64,000 nt of DNA, taken from positions 62,001 through 126,000 of the forward strand of contig CAJNOL010000294.1 of the NCBI GenBank assembly GCA_905250125.1, read 5' to 3'. Made by a program: the position numbers and the translations under genes. This DNA comes from Rotaria sordida. Its lineage: Eukaryota > Rotifera > Eurotatoria > Philodinida > Philodinidae. Below the pieces are notes generated by a model that saw only the letters and a program-made list of their open reading frames with translations, made no database searches and had not been told where the DNA came from. Positions 1-13,900 of this stretch are shown here, piece after piece. Numbering within the stretch: the stretch's first letter is position 1; each line of letters begins with the position of its first letter.

Positions 1-524
1 TCTTTTCTTGTCTCTTGTTCTTTGTCATTATTATCATCAACATTATCATCATAAATGATGGTGGTAATGGAAATTTCTAGTGTAAGTAATATTGCCGAAA
101 ATAAGGTCAACTTACAATTTCCCTGTGATACTATATGTATTGAATTGCCTAATGGACAGAAAACTTAGATTGTCTTCATAGTATTCTACACAATTGTCTC
201 CTGCCGTTGGACTACAATGGCATTAACAAGCAGTTAGTCAGTTGATTTTACTTGTACGAATACACGATTGCTTACTTGCAAACTTTAATACGTATCAATA
301 AGCTTAGAGTGAGAGTGAGCGAAGGACAAGCAAACAGGCGCTGTGCAGATTGTATTACAACAAATACTTAGCAAGAAAAAGAGAAAGAGAGATTAGTATA
401 CACAATATTCGTAACAATAACAGAACAGAAATATTATTGCTGATTCTGATAGAAGTAGTCTTTGTATGATAAACGTAGCTTTAACGAAATCGGACTCGAT
501 AACGATATATATATTTATCTATCT

Positions 525-550
<26 letters not shown>
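525..550. repeat. (CA)n microsatellite
   Basis: Thirteen tandem CA units, flanked on the left by AT-rich tetranucleotide-like sequence. Lies in the SoxD upstream block. Confidence 0.9.
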
Positions 551-556
<6 letters not shown>

Positions 557-2837
557 AGTATATGTGCATTGAAACAAATATTATGATCTGTGACTGATGT
601 CACTGATGATGACGATCGACGACGATGAATGAATGGGCGGCGTGTATTGATGAAATCACTTTCATTTTTCAGGCACGTACTACACCGATAAACAATGAGA
701 AGTAGAGAGAGAGAGATTGAGAGAGAGAGAGAGACAGTAGTATGTGAGAAAGAAAACCAAGAGTAAGAGGGCGAGACATATATACATGCATATTTCTCGT
801 TCTCGTAATAACGCTAGCGAATTTATGGGCATGTGTGCATGGTTAATGAATGAGACGTGTGAGGACTATCAAAATTAACGCATATATATATCTATATATA
901 TAGTGATAGATTTACTATATTATACAAGGCCTTTTGTTATAACAAGATCATGCGTCCGATGGGATATAATGTTGCCGAACCGATATATATGTGAGTTCGT
1001 GCATGTCCTACTAGGATGATTGTAGTTTGTTTTTTTTTTAAAGTAATTTGAAATGCAAGACATCAGAAATGAGGAAAAAGAGAAATTCTCAGTTCATTGA
1101 TGATAGTGATTAGATCTCTCTGAGGTGTCATGCATTCGCGCTTGTATAGACACGCTCGATTGCCATCATTCGTCGTTGCTTCAATAGTAATAACATCTAT
1201 TTTTTTGTTATTTTTGTTTTCTTCTTTAACAATTAATCTTTTATAAGCTTACTAATAGAAAATAAGAAGAAAGAAAAAAAAAACCTAGCTAACAAACAAA
1301 GAATAACTTGTTTTATTGTAATCTTCTCGTAGATTGACTAACTACTACCATCAACTTTCTATATAGATTTCTTGACATTCATCTAGAATCGATATTCTAT
1401 ACATTTATATGATAATAAACGATAGTCTATATTTATCTTTATCGATACATGTATGAATATGTATAGGTCCATCGTATCCTTACTTGTCAACAATATGCAC
1501 ACCGTGTTATATATTCTTGGTATCGGTCACAAGAAAAAAAACCTAGTCAGTTCATGACGAAGACAAAGCTATGTTGTCTCTGTTGTCGTTGTCTACTAAT
1601 GGTATGCTAAAATAACATACAAACAGTATATGATTGATCATGGTGGCATAGTTGAAACGTTGAAAAGATAGATGATGATTCTATATAACTACATAGTTCT
1701 ATACGAATCCATCACACAGTTGTCTTTTATTATTTGTTTAAAGGAGGAGATCATACTTTTTGTCTATATATATATATATATATATATTGGCATTTGACCT
1801 TTAAAAGGTTGTTGTTGAAAGATGATGATAATATAAATTTTTTCTTTTTTGAAAAAAATCGGAATTTCTTCTTTCTTCTTCGCCTTTATAAAAGCATACT
1901 ACTAACTCATTTATGACGATTAATGTTGCGATCATGTCAACAGAACCTTTTACCATCTCTATATTGTTGTTCTTGTAATAAATGTATGCAACAAGCCAGC
2001 ATCAACAATGTTTCACACTCTTTTCGACTATTACAACTACTATATGTTCTCGTTGTTGGGCTTCGCATTGTATCGTCATACTGTGCACATACATACATAT
2101 ATGTATATATAAACTAAGGCTTCGCTATAGCACAAAAAAAAGGTCAATACCATTTTATTACTCATACGACAAATGCTAATTTTCTTCTGATTCAAACATA
2201 TATTGAAGCAGGTAAATGTTTCTTGTTTTGTTTCTTTTGATATAACTTTTTTTTTTTCTTCTTTTTTATTATAAACTTAGTTCTATTATAGTTAATATCT
2301 GTAAATGACGATATATCAACAATAGATTTTTTTCTCTTCGTCTTCTTTTTTTTTTTATAGACGCCTATGCCTTGTCTGTCGTCATTGTCGACACAAAGAA
2401 AGAGTCGAGGCGAAAATCTTTACCAGTAATTAACTCATCAACACGTCTTTGTTTTCTTTTTTTTTTCTTCTCTTCTTGTCTTTACTTGCTGTGCCTGCTT
2501 GCCTCTGTCCATCACCGCCCTGTATTGTATTGTCCTTGTGCAAACGGGTGAAAGTATTCATATCATTGCCAGCTACAATAAACCAGGCAAAGAAAAAAAT
2601 TAGCACTATGTCATCAACAGCAGGCGTTCTGATGTGTATGTTTGAGAATAGGTTAGAATACAATACCATCCAAACAGGATTATTGTAACGGTAGTCTATG
2701 TCTGTTTGTTCTGAAAATCGCTTCGAGCTAGTGTTTATAATCGCTTATTCTCTCTTTCTCAATTATTCGTTTGTGCATATTCGTTTGCCTTGAGATCATA
2801 ATGCATAACGAGCAGTTCCATTCATTCGTACAATTCT

Positions 2838-2876
2838 TTCATTCATTCATTCATTCATTCATTCATTCATTCATTC
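2838..2876. repeat. (ATTC)n microsatellite
   Basis: About nine tandem ATTC units. The run produces spurious Ser/Phe/Ile/His-rich open frames that should not be annotated as protein. Confidence 0.9.
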
Positions 2877-4997
2877 TTCCAACAAGGGACAATGCATACA
2901 TGCCACCTTCGGCATACACACACGATATTGTACAATTACGTACCTCCTTCTTCTTCTTCTTCGTTTTTCTTCTCTCCCTTTTATTCCTTTTTTTCTCTTA
3001 CTTGTATGTGTGTATGTGTGTTCTATTGTCGTTGAAAATCTTTTCAAAACGCGCATATATATACTGCAAGTACACACACACGCATACCAATATTGTCACA
3101 TCTACTTATGTGTCTATAATTTTCTACCACCTTTTCTTTTTTTTTTTCTTAAGCATTTATCTCGCTTTATTCATGGTGTTATATACAATCTCTTTTTTTT
3201 CCTTCTCTCCTTTATTGTCCATATTTCATGACAGGTAAAATAACTAAGCTTTTCTTTTTTTGTAGAAGTACTTCGTTTTTTTTTCTCGAATGTTTAACAA
3301 AAAAAAAGTAATAGTAGTTTTGGTTTTTTTTGCTTTTAAAACAAAGGAAAGTTTCTCTTATTTATATCATAAGAGTTGAATTAAAGCACTTATAGACATA
3401 TATAATCTTTCCTTTACTTAAATATATAACAACAACAACATCATCATCATCATCATCGTCATTTTCGCTTTGTCCTCTCTTTCTCTTTTGCTTTCTTTCT
3501 TACTTTGGCCATGTTTATTATTGAATTTCTTTGAGTGGAAGGCAAGCGACAAGAAAGAAGAAAAAAAAAATTAAATATTAGACGATGACGAGAAGCGAAA
3601 CAATGGATGCTCCCTATGTTATGGCACAGCACGCGTGTGCACGTCTGTCTTCAACTCAGCGGATAATGACATGATGTTGGACAATTGACAATGGAACAAG
3701 AAGGCGAGTGAGAAGAGAGAGAGAAAACCTGTGAGGTTTTTGTTGCATGCACGCATTATTCAAAAAAAAAACTATATATATATATATATAAGAAAAGAGG
3801 AAACGAAGAATAAGAAAAAGACGATGAAGAAGAAAGAAGATGCGCCGAATGAGTACTACTACAGTAGAGAGAGAGAGGGAGAAAATCAGTGATGTTGATA
3901 GTAATAATAGAAGATCTGTTACTGTGACAAGAAGGCAGGTATGTTGATTCTCTTTCTTGTTTCTTTATATATTCTCTTATTAGAAGTTATTCGACAATTG
4001 ACATATTTTCATCCATGTATACATCCTTGAGGTTGTCAAGTTTTTATATTCACTATTGATCAGTTAAAAAGAAAAATGAAACAAGGAGAAACAGTGATGT
4101 ACAAATTAGAACAGTGAAGATCGATTAAAAGTGATTGTTACATATACTCGAAAAAGATGCACATATGTTGTCTATTCATTGTAACGAATAAATAAAATCG
4201 GTAACGATGCTGGTGACGGCTGTTTATTCCGGCTGTCTTTTTTTTAGTAGAAATTACTTTTCTTCTTTTGCTCTCTCTCTCTCTCTCTTTATATTTCTCT
4301 CCATGACACCTGATGACAAGAGAGATTTAATAATGCCATTGCTCGACAGACGGATGAAGGGAAGATCGTTGTCTTTCTATTGTTCGTGTTATGCCAAGTC
4401 GGAAAAAGAAAAAAAAAAGAAGAAAAAAAAAAAGAAGAATAAGGTATCTTTCTTCAACTTGAAAAGAAGATGAAAGAAACAATACGAGCTGCATTATCAT
4501 AGTCTGTCAGGCGATTTTTACTTGAATATTAGGGTTTATATGTATACGCGCGAGTGAAAGAATGAGTGACTAGTGCAGTTTATCAATCATGAGTATGTTT
4601 TATGTATAAAATCAGTTTGCATGCATATTGTGCATAGAGCAGTGATGATGTGCATTGTGTTCGGTATGTGTATATGCATATACTACGGTGCAATTGAATA
4701 TAGATGATGTGAAGTCGAGCGTAAAAAGGGAAGACAGACAGAGAGAAAAAGAGAAGAGTGTATTGTGTCAGCAGCGGTAAAGAACAAGTCTTGCGCGTCA
4801 TCGTCGTATTGCGCGTTCGACACACACTCCGAACAATAGATTCTTAATAGAAAAGAAAGGAGAGAGAGGGAAAAAACGTCTACTCACATACACATAATCA
4901 CAGTACCTAGGTGTATCCACCATCACTTCTATATGCATAACTGCTATTAGTGGTAATAATTTTTCTTTGTGCACTCGATTGACATTCGATTCGTACA

Positions 4998-5020
4998 GCA
5001 ACAACAACAACAACAACAAA
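4998..5020. repeat. (CAA)n microsatellite
   Basis: Tandem CAA/AAC units in the SoxD upstream block; not in a recognisable coding frame. Confidence 0.85.
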
Positions 5021-5818
5021 AGTAAAGCGTAAGAAACAGAAAAAAAAAAAGCAAAATTATTTCTCAGCGACAATAACAAACGGACACTCATATATAATAT
5101 TCAATCATCCATTTATTTTACTAGGCAAGAGGTAAATACAAAAGGCGTTGTATAACACGGTAAGCAACTATAGTATCGTCATCGTATTGAAAGGATTTAT
5201 GTCTTAGAGAGTTGAGATGTTCATATTAAATAGTATATATATATATATCTAATTGTTACTTATGTTTAGTTCTCTAGTTTTTTTTTTGTTCTAAATGTAT
5301 GTGTATATATATGTTTGAACATATTATTAGTGGAAGAATGAGAAGAACAAATTTCATCAATCAAAAATACAAAAAAAGAAAAACAGTAACATATAACTAT
5401 TACTATACTATTACTAGTCATAAAAACAATGGGTTACGATTGTGTGTGTGTGTATGTGTGTGACAATATCAATTATGTGAATGAAACTAAAATCCGGGTA
5501 TGATGGAATAAGAAAGAAGAGTGTCTTGTGCGCGATAAACATCCGTCGTTTAAACGACGAAATAAGAAAATGTGACATTTTTCATCCGTCTTGCATGGCT
5601 TTCACACTCCATTAGCTTCTACCCTGTTGCCTTGTCATTCTCACAGATAGACATACAGGTAATGAATAGAGAGAAGAAAAAAAGGCTCTTGTTTATTGAA
5701 TATCTAGAAGACACGACATACACACATACATATTACTTATCGTGTTCGATCGTTTGTTCTCTTTCTTTACTCTCGTTCTCTTTTCTTTCTCATACACCTA
5801 CATATAATTGCAACAACT

Positions 5819-5848
5819 TTATTATTATTATTATTATTATTATTATTT
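5819..5848. repeat. (ATT)n microsatellite
   Basis: About nine tandem ATT units in the SoxD upstream block. Confidence 0.9.
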
Positions 5849-6407
5849 TTAGTCTTTCTTTTTTTTTCTATCCTTTGGCGAGTGATGTTGTTCACATAAG
5901 GTTTCACTTCCCATGTAAATAATCAATAGTCATTGTCAGTACCATATATAAATATATATATATATAAGCCAAACGAGTATTAAAACGTACAGAATGTTAT
6001 TCTTACAGTTTTGCATGTGCACACGCCAAACACTTGCATGCAATGCAATATATATATATATATATATATATTCAATAAAAGTGTGCATTAGAAGTGTGAA
6101 GATTTTCTTTTTGTACGTCTCTTTCTCTTCCTCTCTGTCGTTTCTCTCTTTCTTTACTCGCTTGACTAGATTTGTTTCACTTGATCAGCCTCATATTGTG
6201 TAAAGCAACTCGAAGGGAGGAAAAAGAGAAAGAAGAAGATCAATAATAGTCCTAAGTCGACTTTTTTTTTCCTGTCAACTATATCGGTGGACACAGGTAA
6301 TTAGCGAGAGAGAGAGAAAAGATTGAAATCGTTTCACAATTATGCCTGTATATCGTACAACCAAGGCCAATCATGAAAGCGCATGCATATATATCTTCAT
6401 ATACAAC

Positions 6408-6450
6408 ACGGATGATGATGTTGATGATGATGATGATGATGATGATGATT
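6408..6450. repeat. (GAT)n microsatellite
   Basis: Tandem GAT units with one TTG interruption. They create a spurious poly-Met open frame. Confidence 0.9.
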
Positions 6451-7639
6451 CAATTTTTATATATTCAATGTAGATATTTTATCACTTTCCTTTCTACTTG
6501 CTTCGTTATTTTTACCTTTGATTGTTGTTCGCGGACGTTCTTTAACATGTTTATAATCATATTAAATTATTCTAGATTCATATACACGATATATATGAAT
6601 ATATATTGTCATTTTTATTGTGTCTCCTGCCGTCACAGACTGATCCTTGCTTAGTATAATAACCTAGTGCAATGCCAGGTTTTTTTTCTTCTTCTTCTTC
6701 GTCTTCTTTTTCTACTTATTCTCTTTAACATGAGTTAAGAGGAAACAGAGACAAAACGAACACACATAAGATTTTTCTCTTTTCTTTTACTCTTTTTTTA
6801 TATTAATAAAAGCGGTTCTCACATATTATAAATTACCCGTTCGAGCAACCGAACAAATCTTTACCTTCAAATCTATCGATTTCAATTGAGAAGAAAAAGA
6901 AAAGAGAGCAATGGTAAGGTTTCATTCATTTTCATTCATCAATTGATATAAAATGTAGATGAATATATATAAATACACATGTATATATATATAAATTATA
7001 CATGGCAACTATTACTGTGGCTTTGCATCGATGCATTGATGGTAGCATTATCGTTGTTGTTGTCGTCAGTGAAGATCAACATGACACTTGAATGCGCCGA
7101 TTAACATTGAGCAAAAGAGAAAGGAGTAAAAGAGATTTTTTTCACTAGTCGCTCTCTGTCTCTTCTCGTTTTCCATTGTTCCTTTGTTTCTTACTTCTGT
7201 CGTTGAATATGCATCCAAGAGAAAAAGACTATATATATATATATATATATAGATATATAGATATATATGAATGGAACACGAGCAGATGCCTCTGTTTTCT
7301 TTTGTGTCTAAGCGTGCGTGTCTTTCTTTGTATACGATTTGAGCTACCGCTGCTATCGACACGCTTTTTTACTAGTTGAGTTTGATCAATGAACTTGATT
7401 CGATGAGGCAGCTATTGTCTTTTCTCTCTCAATCTCACTCTCTTTGCCTATTTGTCCTATTGTGTTGATGTTGTTGTTCTCCTCAATTAATAGTTAGTAT
7501 GATAGTTGACTTGAATAGATATAAACATAATCATATAAGTAAGCTTATTTGTCTCAATTTACCCGTCTTTATTAGAGATAGTCAAAAAAAAAAAACTTTT
7601 GTTTTTTAATTTTATTTTTATAGATCATTATTTTAATTA

Positions 7640-10600
7640 ATGTCGGTAAAACGTAAGTATGATTTTGATCAAGTTGATTCATCTGCATCCACAACATCAT
7701 TATGTACCGGGGATGGATCAACGACAACATCATCTATAACAACAGCAAAATATATTAAAACTGAACCACTTCTTCATCGAGTATCATCGAATAATATTTT
7801 CTATAATCATAATTCACCATCCAACGATCATAATGATCGTAAGTATTTGTATTAGTGTTTTGTCTTTTGTTATTTTTCGTTCTTAATGATATAAAAAAAA
7901 AATATCAACCTATTAATTTTGACAGATGTCAATATCAGTAATAGTCCACCTTTATCAAATACTCAAGAATCACATGGCGATCATATTGAATCAAATATTC
8001 ATAATAATGAAACAATAATACCTGCATCACCAACAAATAATAATAATAATAATATTAAAACTAATGAAAAATATTCAACTAATACAATACCTTCAAGTGA
8101 ATCTCGTCCAGAAATAAAAGAAATACCATCTGATTTAAATCAACCACAACGAAAACGTCGTAAAAATATTCCATCATCAAAAATATCTCGATCATCAATA
8201 CCATCATCATTATCAACAACAACAACAACAACAATGATATCAAATAATAATATAAAACTTGAAAAAAATATTCCACAATTACCTACAATTCCAACTAATA
8301 CAATATCAACAACAAAAACAAATATAACAATGATATTTAATTTAATACGTTCATTATTAGAAGAAAAACAATTTGATAATAATGATGAAAATTTAATATC
8401 AACTATTGATTGTCTTATTAATAGTTTACAACATTTACGTGAAAGAATAAATACAAATGAAACAAATAATAATAATAATAATGAAAACAATTCTTCAATA
8501 AGAAATTTTCATAATGATGATACAATTCCATTAAATTTATCAAAACCAAAAATAAGACATCAAACACGTTTAGCATCAACAAATAGTGATGATATGAGTC
8601 CAAGTACAACAACAGTCAGTTCACCATCACCATCAGCACCAACTTTATCATTAGCATCAACACTTTTTCCTTCACAAGCACTTTTTTATGAGAAGCCTTT
8701 TTTTCCTCCATTTGCAAGTAAGGCTTCTTTTTTTTTTTTAATCTGAGAAAAAAACTAAAATTTTTATTTTTTGAAATTTTTCATTTAGTTCCTAATATGA
8801 CTCAATTACAAAATTATTTAAAATTATCAGCTGGATCAGTATCTAATGATTCATTAGTATATATAAATTCAAATTCTATTATTATTTTAACTTTCTTTTT
8901 TTTTCTTTATATTTATCTTAAGAATTCAAAAAATGGAGAAAATGGTTCTTCACGTTGTTCATTATCGCTTCCATTTGTTGCTGGTAAATTAACAAAGATA
9001 CTTTAATTTATTTTTATGATTTTATTTCTTTTTGATTAGGTCTAAATATGTGTACTTTTCCGCCGACATCCAATCATCTCTCACATCATTCAAATTTATC
9101 AACATCATCACATGAAACAGTACATATGAATAATAATAATAATAATAGCCATCATAATAACAACAACAACAACAACAACAGTCATCACTATCGCGATTCG
9201 TCCATTGACAAAGACTCGTCATTAGGTGAGTCGAGAGTATTTGTATATTAAAGAAAGAGTCTTCCATCGTTGGAAAAAGAAACGTAAATCGTCCAACCAA
9301 ATCACATTCCGATTGAGTTGATTGGTAATGATACGACGAAAAAAAAAAAAAAGAAATATATAACAAAAACAACGAAAGAAAGAAAGAAAAAAAAGACACT
9401 AGTCGATTATATACATTTCTAAACGAAAGGCGAACGAACAAGAAAGAAAGAAAGAAAGGGTCGTTACAAGAGAAAGAAGAAAAGATACAAGGCTGTGATA
9501 CGTATTCATAATGATGATGAGAATAGTGCTCACATAAACAGACTTGATACTTTCACTAGTTATCATTCTGTATCTTTTTTCTTTTTAATGGATACTAAGA
9601 CGAGTAAATATAATTTTTTCTATACGTATATATATATCTATCTATGGTTGAATCATTTGAATATCAAATCTATTTTTAATTAAATATAAAAACCTTGTTA
9701 ACCGCGTTAATGAATATTTAATATAAAACCTTGATTGGAAAAAGATTGATAATACAAATTGAATATTTTACTTATATCAATCTATATATTCATCTTCTAT
9801 TTGTTCAAATAAAATATTCAATATACAATTGAAAGGAAACAAAAAGAAAAAAAAAATATACACTGAATCGATAAGTTATGTTAATGAACTGTTTTGCTTA
9901 AATGAGTGTTTAATCGAATGACAATTGTTGTTAAAATAATTTTTTCTGTTCTTTATCAAAGAATTTAAATTCAATTGTTGAATTTCAAAATGAAGAACGA
10001 CAAATTAATGAGATTTTCATTAAACTAAATTTCATGTTCATCATACAAAAAACTATGTCATATTATAAACAATTCAATCATATTAATAAACTTCTCTTTT
10101 TATAGCTCGTCACATATCAACAAATCGAAAGGAACGAAATCATCATCATCATCAGCATCATACATCATCGAATAGTTCATCAATTTTAACAAATAAGAAT
10201 GGAAATAATGAAATAAATTCAACAGGTACAACATCTTCATCACCAGCATCATCTAATGATCATATAAAACGACCAATGAATGCATTTATGGTTTGGGCAC
10301 GTGAAGAACGACGAAAAATTTTAAAAGCATGTCCTGATATGCATAATTCAAGTATAAGTAAAATCTTAGGTGCTCGATGGAAAGCAATGAGTAATGAAGA
10401 AAAACAACCATATTATGAAGAACAATCACGTTTAAGTAAAGTTCACATGGAAAAATATCCTGATTATCGATATAGGTATATTTAATTTTAAATTAGAGTG
10501 TTTTGTGTTTTGTTTTCAATTTAAGTTATTTTATTTTAAATTTACTAGACCGCGACCGAAACGAACATGTGTCATCGACGGTAAGAAAATGCGTTGGTAA

Positions 10601-10937
10601 GTTTTATGATCTTATCATTTGCTCAATAAATAGTTAAAATATTGAATAAATATATTTGCTTCTTTTTTTTTGTTTTTGTTTTTAAATAGGTCAGAATATA
10701 AACAAATGTTAAAACAACGAAAACATAGTCCATTTGATGATCGATCATCACCTGATGGAAATCATTATCTAAGTAAATATTTTGTTTCTTGTGCTTTTTT
10801 TTTTTCTTATTAATAACTATAATTATTACTACGTAGGTATAAAAGAAGATGATGATGATGACGTTGTTGATGACGATGATGAATGTAGTACAGATGGTAG
10901 TGACAATTCTCAAAAGGCGCTTATTTTTGCTGATTAA
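7640..10937 (+). CDS. SoxD: SoxD-family HMG-box transcription factor (Sox5/6/13 type)
   Basis: Sequence-specific nuclear DNA-binding protein. Nine exons: 7640-7838, 7926-8717, 8789-8856, 8923-8983, 9040-9225, 10106-10475, 10549-10596, 10690-10772, 10837-10937, giving 635 aa in one frame. The Sox HMG box runs from about residue 488 to 575, beginning [20 protein letters not shown] and ending [14 protein letters not shown]. The [17 protein letters not shown] core and the extension after the box are diagnostic of SoxD rather than other Sox groups. At about residue 268 it has PLNLSKPK, matching the PLNLS-type CtBP-binding motif known in Sox5/6. A short helical stretch (about residues 205-250) may replace the long coiled coil of vertebrate SoxD. 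Asn-runs in exons 2 and 5 are coding microsatellites. The C-terminus is short and acidic. The 66-bp intron at 8857-8922 could be retained in frame, so that junction is less certain. Confidence 0.93.
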
Positions 10938-13900
10938 TTTATGTGATTTAACGTAATTTAATATAAAATAACAGAAAATATCAGACAGTATTACAAACAG
11001 TATTCTATTATTGTCCGGTCAAGTGTGTTGACAGTTGATTTTCTATTATTTTAGGATAGAAAAAGAAATTACAGTGAATCTCATTTATCAGTTTTTTTTT
11101 TTATGAATATTTGTCTAAATTGGATGTTCGACACCCTTTTTTCTTTTGTGCTTCATTTTTTTTTTCAATGTACAGTTGTATGTATGATTGGTTTTACACA
11201 TTCTATTAATCGCTGTTTTCTATTTGTCATATGTGCGCGTGTGTGGATGCGATTGCCCGGTGCACAATATATCTCTTATGTTCATTATTCATAATTATTT
11301 GTTTTTTTTTTTCATTGTTCAAAATTCTTCTTCTTCTTCTTTTTTTGCTGTCTTTTATTCAAGTTTTGCTGTTTATCTAAATCTGCGTCTGTTTCTTTTC
11401 ATTTTGCTATACAAACAAAAAAAAAAAAAAAGGAAAAATTTTTTTCTTTGAAAATTCTATAGAAGAAAGAAAAACAAATGAATAAAATTTTTATCAAATG
11501 ATTTTATTTTTTTTTTTTTGAACAGTTAATAATAGTAAATCAAAGTATCATTATTCTGCATGTTAGATGCATCAGTAACCTTGTTTATCTTTTCTTTTTT
11601 GTTTTTAATGTTTTGATGATAACTGAAAAAAAAGGCAAATAAACAGAGAAAAGAAAGATAATATCTATAATTACTAAATAAAAAAGAAAGAAAAAACAAG
11701 TCTGATTTAACATACATTAACTTATAAATTGTTTATTAGTTATTGAAATAAATTTTTCAATTGATATTAAGATTTTCATGTATTGTGTGAAAAGAGAATT
11801 TTTCTTTTTCTTCGCTTCCTTGAATTTCTACTGTATTCATTAAGTATGCAAATGAATTCAAATATTAAACTTGAATATTTACATTTTAATAATTCATTTC
11901 AGTTGTTATTATGAAATAATTTTTAATTTTCGTATTTATACATCTAAAACAAAATAAAATGATTAATTGAAATTAACTTTTATGACATTTCAATTATTTA
12001 TTCAATATTGAATAAATCTACTAATTTATCTTTAAATATAATGTGTTTATTTGTCAATAGAGTAAAGACAAATTTGAATGATTTTATTGACATCAGCCTT
12101 TTGTTAGTTTATTTATAGCAGATGTCAATAAGAAGTAATTAGTAAATATTTTTGTTTTCTTACAAATGCAAAAATATGTCTGTATATAGTAGAAAATATA
12201 TAAATAATAATAAATTAATTTATTAAAAAGAAACAATTGGTATAGTTTCAAGAATATTTTCTTTTTGTTATTTATAGAAAATAATTAAGACTCGAAAAGA
12301 AAATTCATCAAATCAGAAGAAAATAACATAACTTGAATAAACTTCCGATTTGTCAATTAAATCAAGCTAAAACTATAGTTAGTACGTTTTGAGTTAGTTT
12401 CTATTTTTATATCAGTTCATCAATCTTATCTAAGGTCATTTCAACTAAATAAAGCTTTGAAATTTTTGTTTTGTCTATTATTAATTAAGATAATCTTAAC
12501 TTTTATTTTATTTAAAAGATAATTTCATCATAGATTAATATACAAGGCATTTGAAGAAAAGAGAAAAAAAAAGAATGAGAATAACCTTCGAATAAATCAC
12601 GCGATATCTGTAAACTTTCTATAATTAGATTCCGTAGTTTTTAAAGTTTTGTTTCGTATCATTTCATTTAAGTTCACACTTATCAAAGTGAGTACATTGA
12701 ACCGAAATATGCAACTTCACTGTTGTCACGTATTTAAAACAAAAAAGATATTGCATAGGATTTTCTGCAAAATCATTTTATTTTTGTTACCGATTCTTAT
12801 TGTAATTTCAGTGTGATCTTTATTAGACATTGTCTGTCATGCGTCCTTATGGAAAAAACCTCCAATCGTGTGCTAAATAATATGAACATATGGATCTTTT
12901 GGAATCTCTCATGTCGTTGAACTATTTACTGAACTTTATCATAAATCAGTATACTATTAAACAATCTTTGGAAACAGCTAGAAGATTTAATGCTGATACA
13001 CTTTCATTACCAACGTGAACTTTAGCAATTTTTTTTTGTTGTGTCATTACGGTGAGACATTCGGAATGTGTCCGATGATCTGCAACAATATCAGTTTGAT
13101 AAAAAAACATTGAAAACTTTCGTTTTATAATTTTAGATGAGTCAAATTTAACCATTAATAGAATAACTTGTATTCTAATGTTCGTAGATATACAATCATT
13201 TTATCTAACAATATGTTGAATAAAATTTTGATGAGTATGGAATAAAATGATGAAAGGAACGTAAGTTAATTGAACTGTTGAAGAATTATTTAAGTTTTAT
13301 TTTCCGATCGATTTTTTAGACATCCTGCAGTGTCATGAAATGAATATAAAAAAATCATTGAAACGGTCAAAAATGTAAATAAGTTTACTGAATTTTCAAA
13401 GAATTTTTACATATTTACTGGAAAATCAAGTAACGAAATTTTAACAAGGAATTTTGTCCATATATAGATCTGATAATATATAGAATATACTTTTGTTGAG
13501 ATATTGAATTTTCAAGTAAACTTGATCTCTCGGATATTCTACGGATTATTCGACTTACATCGAGGTAAAATTTCACATCGAAATTCTGTTTTTTTGCTTT
13601 GATAGTTCGCTGTATATCTAAATCTGAGTGGAAAATTCAATAAAATAGTTCTAACTCGGTTCTAAAAGTCCCCTTTTAGTTTCCTTGTGAATCTAATATG
13701 AGCTCAAACAACATGTATCAGTTCGGAAGAAGTTTCCTCTTGTTGACAACTATTGTTTACACATACAAGTCGACATCTATCGCCCTCTATTCAGATATTT
13801 TTTTTTCTCTAATTTTATATTATTTAAAAATATATATATATTTTTTTTGTGTTTTAAATAAAAAATAAAATCATTTTCCTTGTTTCGAAATTCTCTTTCT

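Larger units (their letters stand above)
1..7639 (+). promoter_or_regulatory. Long microsatellite-rich non-coding block upstream of SoxD
   Basis: I find no convincing protein gene in this 7.6 kb. Open frames here are short and made of low-complexity T-, S- or F-rich sequence. The block is richer in GA/CT tracts, CA, AT, ATTC, ATT and GAT microsatellites than the gene bodies to its right. On the plus strand it holds CAG|GT-type splice donors at about 2212, 3235, 3939, 5659 and 6297, and ATG|GTAAGG at 6914. A good acceptor (T-rich tract plus AG at 7622-7623) lies 16 bases before the SoxD start codon. I infer alternative 5' untranslated exons and regulatory DNA for the SoxD gene. Spliced-leader trans-splicing at 7623 would be another reading. 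No individual promoter can be named. Confidence 0.5.

Noticed and set aside
1734-7379. Many 60-155-codon open frames in the upstream block
   Set aside because: They consist of Phe/Ser/Ile/Tyr runs from T-rich DNA and microsatellites, overlap on both strands, and lack splice logic or any known motif.
8079-8612. Minus-strand open frames opposite SoxD exon 2
   Set aside because: Antisense shadows of Asn/Thr/Ser-rich coding sequence (AAT, TCA codons read backwards as Ile/Leu/Val/Asp runs).
9022-9441. Minus-strand 139-codon frame with a poly-Cys run
   Set aside because: The Cys run is the reverse reading of AAC repeats in SoxD exon 5; the rest is low complexity.
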